A stretch of DNA of 64,000 nt from Aurelia coerulea (taxonomy: Eukaryota; Cnidaria; Scyphozoa; Semaeostomeae; Ulmaridae): the NCBI GenBank assembly GCA_039566865.1, contig CM076949.1, positions 1,798,001 through 1,862,000 on the forward strand, in the 5' to 3' direction. The notes beneath the pieces are model-generated. The model was not told the DNA's origin. It ran no database searches and was given only the letters and a program-made list of their open reading frames with translations. The position numbers were made by a program, and so were the translations under genes. The first letter of the stretch is position 1, and the number at the start of each line of letters is the position of its first letter. This document shows, piece by piece, positions 11,214 through 21,000 of this stretch.

Positions 11214-12254
11214 TCACCATAGTCCAAAGCTTTGTTTATAGTGTTCTATTTCTTGAATGTACTGTGCAATACTTAAAAGTTCTGTTGTCGATATTGTTGT
11301 AATCTCTTGTGTGTCTTTCGTGCTCTTGAACATTCTTTCGTATTCTTTACAGTTTAAGACATGTTCCGTTGTTTCTTGTTCTTCTTTACAGCCATCACAA
11401 GTTAAATCGTTGTATTTCCCTTTATAATTTGCTTTTATTTTGGTCATGTGAAGTCTAAACCGCATTATTTTGGTTACATCTTTTATTGAACATGTATTTA
11501 TATATTCTTTTCTCTCAAACTTATCATTCTTTATCAACCTTAACTTTGTTTTATTTGCTGTCTCACTCCGTACAATTTCTTCTATTCTTTTTTGTATTTT
11601 TTGTTTTATTTCCTTTTTCCATTTCGATTTAATTTTCTTTGAAGCTGTCTCTATCTCTACATCTATGTCATACTCTTTTGCAATATTTTCAAGTTCTGTG
11701 TACCAGCAATTAGGTAGTCCACTATTTGCTTGATTGATTAGTACTTGCTTTGCTAATCTTGAATTCTTTGATGTTATGAACCAATGATATGCCATCAATT
11801 TCTTATAATGTATCATTTGATGAATAGGCCAAATTCCACTTTCAGATATTATTCCCCAATATGGGGTACTTTCTTCTACTTCAAATGTTCCGACTAACAG
11901 CTTTTTCTGTAATTTCTCTATTTCTTGGTACTCTTCTTTCGATATGTTCGTGAATATCTCTGTCCCATACAAAATTGTAGGCATTACCACCGTTTCCAAT
12001 AGTTTCAATCTTACTTGCATTGACAATTTTCCCACTTTCTCTGCACTTCCATATCTTTTTATCGTTTGTATCATGTATGGTATTTTGCTTAGTCTTTTTT
12101 GAATTTTTGTTTTGTTATCTCCATTCTCATTGAATGATTCTCCTAGGTACTTGAATTCTTTGACCTGTTCTATTCTTCCTTTTTCAACTTTAATATTCGG
12201 TTCCATTTCTTTTTCTACAGCCTGTTTACCTTTTTTCCTTTTGAATTTCATCAA
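11214..12254 (-). CDS. LINE reverse-transcriptase C-terminal ORF, 346 aa, intact
   Basis: It starts at an ATG (MMKFKRKKGK). It contains the post-palm LINE segment EFKYLGESFNENGDNKTKIQ, the thumb-like LKLLETVVMPTILYGTEIF, a lysine-rich middle, and a C-terminal zinc knuckle CDGCKEEQETTEHVLNC. The palm with the YADD active site and the endonuclease are absent, so it cannot copy DNA as it stands. There are no internal stops or frameshifts over 1041 bases, unlike the other LINE fragments in the window. The satellite array lies directly upstream of its start. It may be a young 5'-truncated copy or a captured fragment. Confidence 0.75.
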   Translation of the reverse strand: MMKFKRKKGKQAVEKEMEPNIKVEKGRIEQVKEFKYLGESFNENGDNKTKIQKRLSKIPYMIQTIKRYGSAEKVGKLSMQVRLKLLETVVMPTILYGTEIFTNISKEEYQEIEKLQKKLLVGTFEVEESTPYWGIISESGIWPIHQMIHYKKLMAYHWFITSKNSRLAKQVLINQANSGLPNCWYTELENIAKEYDIDVEIETASKKIKSKWKKEIKQKIQKRIEEIVRSETANKTKLRLIKNDKFERKEYINTCSIKDVTKIMRFRLHMTKIKANYKGKYNDLTCDGCKEEQETTEHVLNCKEYERMFKSTKDTQEITTISTTELLSIAQYIQEIEHYKQSFGLW

Positions 12255-12259
12255 GTTTC

Positions 12260-13470
12260 AACCCTGCACCCTGTCGCATAAAAAATAGGCCAAAAGTATA
12301 CCCTGTCGCATAAAAATTTTGCCTCTCAAATACAGTGTAGAACGCAATTTTTGCTTGTGATACCCTGTCGCATAAAAATTCTGCCTCTCAAATACAGTGT
12401 AGAACGCAATTTTTGCTTGTGATACCCTGTCGCATAAAAATTGTGCCTCTCAAATACAGTGTAGAACGCAATTTTTGCTTGTGATACCCTGTCGCATAAA
12501 AATGTTGCCTCTCAAATACAGTGTAGAACGCAATTTTTGCTTGTGATACCCTGTCGCATAAAAATGTTGCCTCTCAAATACAGTGTAGAACGCAATTTTT
12601 GCTTGTGATACCCTGTCGCATAAAAATTGTGCCTCTCAAATACAGTGTAGAACGCAATTTTTGCTTGTGATACCCTGTCGCATAAAAATTTTGCCTCTCA
12701 AATACAGTGTAGAACACAATTTTTGCTTGTGATACCCTGTCGCATAAAAATTTTTGCGTCTCAAATACAGTGTAGAACACAATTTTTGCTTGTGATACCC
12801 TGTCGCATAAAAATTTTTGCCTCTCAAATACAGTGTAGAACGCAATTTTTGCTTGTGATACCCTGTCGCATAAAAATTTTTGCCTCTCAAATACAGTGTA
12901 GAACGCAATTTTTGCTTGTGATACCCTGTCGCATAAAAAATTTTGCCTCTCAAATACAGTGTAGAACGCAATTTTTGCTTGTGATACCCTGTCGCATAAA
13001 AATTTTTGCGTCTCAAATACAGTGTAGAACGCAATTTTTGCTTGTGATACCCTGTCGCATAAAAATTTTTGCCTCTCAAATACAGTGTAGAACACAATTT
13101 TTGCTTGTGATACCCTGTCGCATAAAAATTTTTGCGTCTCAAATACAGTGTAGAACGCAATTTTTGCTTGTGATACCCTGTCGCATAAAAATTTTTGCCT
13201 CTCAAATACAGTGTAGAACACAATTTTTGCTTGTGATACCCTGTCGCATAAAAATTTTTGCGTCTCAAATACAGTGTAGAACACAATTTTTGCTTGTGAT
13301 ACCCTGTCGCATAAAAATTTTTGCGTCTCAAATACAGTGTAGAACGCAATTTTTGCTTGTGATACCCTGTCGCATAACTTTTTTACCTATTATAATACCC
13401 TGTCGCATAATTTTTGCTAGAAAATGACACCCTGTCGCATAATTTTTACCGCAAAAGGACACCCTGTTGA
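12260..13470. repeat. 63-bp tandem repeat array, about 17 full units plus degenerate edges
   Basis: The unit begins TACCCTGTCGCATAAAAATT, continues with CTCTCAAATACAGTGTAGAA, and ends ATTTTTGCTTGTGA. Unit length is 62-63 bp. Because 63 is 21 codons and most units lack stops, open frames of 234-237 codons run through it on both strands with a 21-residue period. These are repeat artefacts rather than genes. Units at the right edge shrink to the CCCTGTCGCATAA core at intervals of about 30 bp. Confidence 0.95.
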
Positions 13471-13516
13471 GCGGCACATCCCGTCAGGTCAAGTATGGGA
13501 GTGCCCCCCCCCCGGG

Positions 13517-15047
13517 AATCAGCCATTCATACATTCAGAGTAATTAAAGACTCTCTCTTAACTATTGGGCTTTGCGTGCCATGCATGAAAAGAAAAAACA
13601 GCCAGAACACAATTGAGCACTGGCGTTGCTAAATGTCATCGGTTCTCCTTTTTGGCGCGAAGAAGGATAGAAGAACACGGAGAATATAACGCTTTGGACA
13701 ACCCAATTTTCTTCTTTTTGTCCATTTTATTTCTCTTTTAACTCTGAAAATCCTTTCGCAGTGCATTATGGGACAGCAACAGCGGGCAAGGCCTCGTGGT
13801 TAGCAGAAGGTCTTTAATCGAAGGCTCAAAGTTGATTCAAACTGTTCCTTTCAGCAGTTTCAGTGATTGGCAGCACAAAGGCTGATTTCCACTCAGCGAC
13901 AATTTCCGATCAAAAGTAAATTTCACACGAGAGAAAATGTCACTCTGAAGTTGAAACAAAAGTTGCGGCCGAGCGACTTTTTACCGTGTAAAATTCCGCT
14001 CGCTCGGAAAATGCTGCTAGGTGGGAATCAGCCTAAATGCAATTAGTTGCACGAGGGCCCTCCATAAGTTGAGGGAATTGCGCAGGGGTAAGAGCCAGCC
14101 GGCAACAGAACCTGAATTGATCTGTGTCTCCGCAACCACCGCAACAAAGCAAGTATCAATTCATTTGATAACTAAATTGGACATTTTTGGCCTTGGGCTT
14201 CACAAAACAATCCCAGAAATCTTGCAGAATCGTTTTGTCCTGAGAAAAATCTCACTCAAGCTCAACCCTAACCCTCGAGAATGGAAGCGTAGTGCTTTTC
14301 CGAGGTTTTTTCTCATACGCGATGCGCGAGTTTATTCGATTCAAAATCAGATCAACGGATCAAAACTTTGATCAAAAGTTAATCGTACACACGTAAACAA
14401 CAAAAGAACATCATCTGATGACGACCAAAAATCTCGCTATGACATAGGAAACCTGCCTCTTTCCTATCCTTGTTTCACAGAGCAAAAGCGAACAAATACT
14501 AGCACTGGTCTTTCAGCACCTTGTTTTTGTCAGCATAAAATTGGTTAGATTCATCAACAATTTTCAGCTTTCGGTTTGAAAAGGATTTACGAATGAGCGG
14601 ATAGAGAAAATAGAATAGAAATGCAAATTGCTCTCTGGAGAAAAAGAAGAAACGCCTGGTTTTCACACATACAACAAAAGATCCATCATGGGAAAGCCTT
14701 TTGTTCCTGACTCACGTTCTCACCTTTCCCAAGGGGGTCTTCAAGGTAAGTGTCCAGCGCGCAGAAACGCATGACCTGGGTTTGAATCAAAAAGCACACC
14801 GAGGACTTGTTTTCCACCGGTGGATTCGACGCTCTTCACAAAGCCAAGGTGTGAACGCATAATAAAGGCAATGAATTAGATTGCCTCTCCTCCCCATGGA
14901 AACAAAAGACCAGACCAAAAGACTGCTTGCGATTGGCTGGTTCAAAACAGCTAAGAAAATGCAAAGTATAGGGACAGATATCTTGTTGTGAAAACTCACT
15001 CGGAGAGGTGCGATAAAACGTGAAGAGATTGACACAAACAGGCAAAA
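13517..15047. promoter_or_regulatory. T-box gene upstream region, with one MITE
   Basis: This 1.5-kb stretch precedes the T-box start codon and would hold its promoter and 5' UTR. No TATA box or binding sites were assigned. An in-frame TGA at 15030-15032 lies 18 nt before the ATG at 15048, which fixes that start. A MITE occupies 13879-14034. Confidence 0.4.
13879..14034. mobile_element. MITE, family A (GGCTGATTTCC ends), copy 1
   Basis: The left end AGGCTGATTTCC and the right end GGGAATCAGCCT are inverted. The interior holds GAGCGACTTTT and CCGCTCGCTCGGAAAAT, shared with copies at 42526-42685 and 57253-57411. TTAA flanks of the other copies suggest a piggyBac-related origin. Confidence 0.75.
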
Positions 15048-18000
15048 ATGGCGTTTTCCCAATCAACGAATAATGGTGAGGAGGATTCAAGTCATCCAGA
15101 CTTTTCCCAATCAATCAATAATGGTACAGAGGAATCAAGTCCTCCAGCATTCTCCCAACCAACGACTAATGGCATCGCGAATGCAAGCTATCTGGCGTTT
15201 TCTCAATCAACGAATAATGGCATCGCGAATCCAACTCATCTGCCATTTTCCCAATCAACGCTTAATAGCAACGTGAATCCAAGTCATTCAGCCTTTTCAC
15301 AACCAACGCCTAATGGCATCGTGAATCCAAGTCATCCGGCGTTTTCACAATTCACAAATAATGGCACCGCAAATTCAAATCATTTAGCGTTTTCCCAATC
15401 AACGGCTAATGGCAACGCAAATCCAAGTCATCCGGCGTTTTCCCACTCAACGAATAATAGCAACATGAACTTCAGTCATCCTCATTATCGAGAGTTTTCA
15501 GCAGTTCATTACCCGCCGTATCAAGAAGAAAATGATTTTGATCAACTCGCCTCCAACCAGCAAAATGAACATGCATGGAATCCTGGCTACTACCCCAACT
15601 TCGAGATAGCCCCGCCGATCGAACTACTCCCTTACGCAAACCACATATGTGTACCTTATGGCAATCAAGTTCATCAACAACAGCAAGGGTATCACCTTCA
15701 ACATTACCCCATGCAGCACAATCATATGATGCACCCATATCCCCCACTACTACATCCGATGCAAAAGCGACTAGAACTCGTAGACAACGACGCAGAGGCA
15801 ACCCTTGAAAATAAGGATCTTTGGAGAAAGTTCTATCGGTTGGGAACTGAGATGATCATTACAAGAGCAGGAAGGCAAGTAAACTATCTTTATATATATT
15901 TTTTGCGACAAAAAGGCTTGGTTCTGTCAAGCGAAAACCATCCTCAAAGAGTTGATGTTGTGTGAGTTTTATTATTATTATTATTATTATCAATTTATTT
16001 AAAGTAGGCCTACATATATATATATACATACAAGACATATATACATATAGATACAATAGCTATAACTAAGAGCTAATTCAAGCCTACTATCTAAAAAAGT
16101 AAAATTTGTAAGAAAAAAGTAAAAAATAAATAAAATTCCGAATGATTAAATACAGATATATTTTACAGATTTTTACAATGCTTTTAATATTTACAATGTT
16201 TTCTTACTTTTTTTTTCGGTAAATACAGCAGAAAATTTAATATCAGCTCGAGAACCCAACCTGTGCCACGAAAGGTCTGCATATTCTACAATTACATTCC
16301 TCTCCCCTCCAGGTTTTGATTTTCCTCTTGAAACTGGAGAGAGTATCTGACTGTTTTAGGTCATTGGGAAGTGCCTGCCATAATCTACACCCAAGGAACG
16401 ATATTGTCTCTAAGCCATAGCACGTAGTGCGTGCTTGTGGCAAGGATAGGTTATGGCAGCCTCTTAACCCATAAGAAACCTGTTTTTCAACGAAAATGTC
16501 CTTCATGAAGCTGGGATTAAGGCTCAATTTTGTCTTAAAGACTTCAGTCATTAGCAATTGTAAATTCCTTATGTGGAGTGGGACTGAATTGTCTCTCAGT
16601 AACATCGTATCAAAATCTGTTCTCATATCTTTGTAAGTTATTCGCAATGCCCGTTCGTGAATATGGTTAATTTTATTGTTCAATGTTCTGTCACAGAACA
16701 TCCATACAAGAGGACAGTAGTTGAATTGGGACAAGATAAATGCCTTCATCATTCGTTTCAGCTGCTCAGTATCAAGGAAATGAGAAATTCTTGAAAGAGC
16801 ATGTAGCTTTTGACCAGCCTTCTTACAAAGAGATTTTACTTGCTGTTTGAAGCTGAGCTTTTTGTCAAAAATCACACCCAGCAGCTTTTCTTCTGTGCTC
16901 TCATTTATCGTTACACTTCCGATATTTATGGAAACATTGTTACTCTTGTCTCCAAATACCATTAGGTGGCATTTGTCCTCATTCAGCTTCATGCAGTTGT
17001 TTGGAAACCATTTTGTGATTTTAAGGGCATCACTCTCTAATGTTTTGATGACACTTTCAATGTTGTTACCACTGGCATAGATTGTCGTATCATCTGCATA
17101 GTTGCAGATTTGAGTGTCTTTCACAAACATGAAGAGATCATTTAGGTATATGTTAAACAGCAGAGGCCCCAAGACCGAACCTTGTGGCACTCCAATTACT
17201 GTTTCTCTCCACGTACTGAAAGACCCATTTATCTTCACCCTCTGCTTCCTTTCACTGAGATAGCTATGGATCAACCGCAATGCACTCACACTGAAACCAT
17301 AAGCACTTAATTTTGCAATCAAGAGCTCATGATTTAAGCAATCAAAAGCCTTTGAGAGGTCCATGAGTAGTGCTGCTGCTATACCCCGTTTATCTAAGGT
17401 CATTTTACAAGTCTCTATTAGTCTTACAAGTGCATGCTGGGTTCCATAGCCCTCTCGAAATCCACACAAAAGAGGAGAAAGGAAGCTAAGGGCATGAGAT
17501 TTTATTTGACTTTCTAAAACCCTCTCATAAATTTTGGAAACAGATGATAAAACCGTTATCGGTCTATAATTCTTCTTGATAAAAGCATCAAGACTTTTGA
17601 AAAGGGACGAGATCTCACCAGTTTTCAGTTCTTTTGGAAAATTGTTTCTTGACAAATCAGAATTAAAAATTTTCTGGATGAGGACGGCAAAAATGTCTGA
17701 ATTTTGTTTAAGGATCTTGGCAGGGATGCTGTTTAACGGTGATGCTTTCTTTGAATTTAGCTTTTCTATCTGCAGAAGTATTTCACTTACAGTCACCGGC
17801 TTGAATTCAAATTGGCTTAGCTCACAACTTCCTTTAATCATCTTGATGCTAGGATGATTTTCATATTTCTTGATAGCTTTTTCAATGGGATCATTTATTC
17901 CATTTGTTGGTGATAACACTGCCTGATCCTCAGAAATTCCTAGACTTTCTGTTATATTTGCGAAGTAATTACTAAAAATTTCCGCAATCTCTGAGTCTTC

Positions 18001-21000
18001 AGTTATCATTTTGCCATCTTCAATTAGAGTAACAGATGAATTTATTTGTACCTCATTTGAAAACACCGGTTTTACAGTTTTCCAAAATTTACGGTTATCT
18101 GTGAGGTCTCCTAGGTCAAGATTTCTATAGTAATCTGATTTCGTCTTGCGCAGAAGTTTGACACAAAGGTTTCTTTGCGTTTTAAATGCTTTTAAATTTT
18201 CCTCAGTTCTGTTCTTTATGTACCTGTTGCGCAGTCTCTTGCGATGCATCATCGCCTTTCGTAAGGCCTTTGTCATAAAGGGGCCATCGTTCGCACGCAA
18301 GTACTTTTTCAAGAGCAAACAAGTTCAGAAGGCCTACCAAGCCTACCTTTTTGAGAATTTCGTTGCCAGTCAAACACAATTCCGAGTCTTATTCTAAGTC
18401 TACGGTTTCAGAATTCGTACCAATCAAACAAACCCTTAACCAACAAGAAAATGCAAAGAAATACACGCCCTCTTTTCCATTTAAAGGACGAATTGTCCTT
18501 AATTAGTTGTTTTTGATATAGTTCGGTTGTTTGTGAGAATTGCTACCAGTAAATAAGCAAGTGAAAGAGAAAGACGGAGAGAGAGGCAAAGAGGAGAGAG
18601 GCAAAGAGGATGGGGTCTTTCTACTTTGCTACTCTAAAAACCCCATTAAACACAGACAGACGCTGTGTTGAAAGAATCCTAAAGAGGAATAGATGATACA
18701 GGATATCTTTCTACCTAACTTATTGCTTCAACGAACCCTTACAATTCTAATATCGTATCATTCCCTAGAAAACTAATCGAGTTTCATTGACGGAAATTCT
18801 GCTGTTGTCCTGAGAAATCCTGCAGATCTTATTCGCTCTGGAAAAAGTCTCAGACACAAGTGATACACTAAGGTTAGCGCGTTAGAAGCACTTCTCTCTC
18901 TAATACCAACTCGAAACAGGTGGAGGTAGAAACAGGTTTATTCTTCAGACGCGTTAAAGTTTTGCAGGATCCTAACCTTCAGGGTCACACATTAACTTGC
19001 CGACAACAGCTAAAGATTAGCCGACTCAACGAAGTTTGAGGAGAATTTAGCATTAGTAATTACGATGGATTTCCCAAAGGCTTCGTACGTGCTATTTCTG
19101 ATTCATAGGCAGCTTCTAAAGGCTCTATCCGTAACACATTTCTTCTCAGCGTAGGACAGATCACACGCTCCGCCACAACAGCACAACAGGGCCGCAGAAA
19201 TGAGCCTTTACTCTGAAATAGAATCTTCTTTGACTTTATGGTCCCGTAAGGGTCGTTCGAAGGGTTGTAGGAGGAGTCTTTTTCGGTGGCGGTGATCTTC
19301 GAATATAGAGCTCGCGCTGGTCCTGAAACGGTTTGCTCGCATCGCCCTAGAGCACGTGTTTTTTAACAGTCGCAGAGAACAATAGGAAGTCTTCTCTTGA
19401 CTGCTTGCAGTGATCAGTATCATACGAAAAATTCTGATTCTAGTTTATCTTCAAGGTTTTCCTTTTCACTATTGCAGACAAGTTTCTTGGCAGATATAAC
19501 ATCAATTCAGTTGGGAAGGAAAAGTGTTTTCTTACTTTCAAACATTAAAAGTAAGAATTGATTTTATTCAAGACAAAGGGTTCAATTACCTATTTGCATC
19601 TTTGAATTTGGTAAAAAAAAAATTCCTAGCTCTTTTCAAACTTGGTAACAGAGTTTCTTAAATTGTCAGCCATCATAGCACCAGTTTCTTAGAAATAAGT
19701 TTCTTTTTTGAAGAGAAAACGTGTAGTTGTCCTTTCCTGAGCTACTTCAAACCACAGTCATATATTTTAACGGTGAATGCTTAAAAATTGACTGACGAGG
19801 TCCAGTACAAACAAGGTCGGCCTAATTTGAGAATTCACGTTTTACTCTTTGTTACATAAGTTTTCAGACATCAGGGTTGCCATTCATACCATAAATAAAT
19901 TTGCTATTTGCCTTGAAACGTATGTATATGTGTTTGTTTATTGAATGTTGCGCGCGTCGTTTCACGAGATTTTGAATAGGCCCCACCCGTTGTGACCTAA
20001 AACCAACACGTCTGCCTTCGCATGTGTGTCGAGTTCGCCACCGTCCAACGAGGATTCCACTGAATTGAAACTTGAAACCAAGCTCGTTTCCAGGCCTTTA
20101 AGAATATTCGCAACAATGCAAAGACAACTGTCGACACGCATGCGTCGTTCGGTAATCGTGATTAACGTGCTGTTCCTTTGAAGTAAAAAAGGTGTAACTT
20201 CGCAAGCAAGAAAACCAAATCGGATTTGATAACAGTCTCTCATGGCGTTAGAGAACAACTGATAAAGGTGAGGCTAAGAATGTATTTACAGCGATAGGAA
20301 GCTTATGATTGCTTATTGTAGCGTATAGCTTATAATTACTAAAAGCTTATAATTACTTATCCACTATAATTACTTGTCAGCTTTCTAAAAATACCTTTCC
20401 CGGTCTCACTTTTATCAGCTGTCCTTCAACGCCACGAGAGACGGTCATCACAGAAAACCGCGCGTTTATGGGCCCCACACCATACCCCTTATCGCAACAA
20501 CTGAATAAATGCCTGATATTGGTCGAGCGGAAAAAAGATCTCAAGAATCTTTGCAAAATCTGAGAGATTCTAAAAATCCTAAAATCTCGTAAGCTGCTTT
20601 TGGAGTGATCTGCCGCTCGATACAAGCAATGTTGTCTGTGATAAGCACTAATTAATAACAAAGTATACATTTTCAAAGAGCTATTGTCACCCAAGGGTCC
20701 TTTAGACTTGCCCCAAGTCTATTTCGTCAACTGTGATAAGTCTATCTATCTGAAAGTAAACTACAAAACATTTCGCTTTTCCCTTATACACTATTTCTTT
20801 TGACGAACGAAATGGACTTATTTCTTGTGACGAACGAAATAGACTTAGGGCAAATTGGCTTTAATTAGCTCATGAAGTCTAAGGGTTCTTTGGAGACACT
20901 GCAATTTCACACTGTCTGAAAATCAAATTTGAAATTTGGCCTAAGCAGAGAATGTGGATCCACACTAGATTGATTACATTAGTCTCAGTTTTCTGCATTG

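Larger units (their letters stand above)
11044..13516. mobile_element. Composite TIR element holding a LINE-tail ORF and a 63-bp satellite
   Basis: The left edge CCCCCCGGGGGGGGGGG-TACTTGAC and the right edge (reverse strand) CCCGGGGGGGGGGGCACTCCC-ATACTTGAC match, followed inward by GTGACGGGGGTGTGC and CTGACGGGATGTGCC. This gives imperfect inverted ends of about 45 bp. Between them lie an intact 346-codon ORF (11214-12254) and about 1.2 kb of tandem repeats (12260-13470). The right end of a likely relative, again next to tandem repeats, is at 22020-22190. The superfamily is not recognised. Confidence 0.6.

Noticed and set aside
12636..13427. Open frames of 234-237 codons on both strands
   Set aside because: They follow the 63-bp repeat (21 codons) exactly and exist in several frames. 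Repeat artefact.
14021..14371. 116-codon plus-strand ORF upstream of the T-box gene
   Set aside because: It starts inside a MITE end, has no conserved motif, and no good splice context was seen.
14677..14773. Possible first exon of POLDIP2 on the minus strand (ATG at about 14773, donor GTGAGA)
   Set aside because: The phase at its donor does not match the phase needed by exon 8077, and the peptide does not look like a mitochondrial signal.
15472..15801. 109-codon minus-strand ORF
   Set aside because: Antisense shadow of T-box exon 1.
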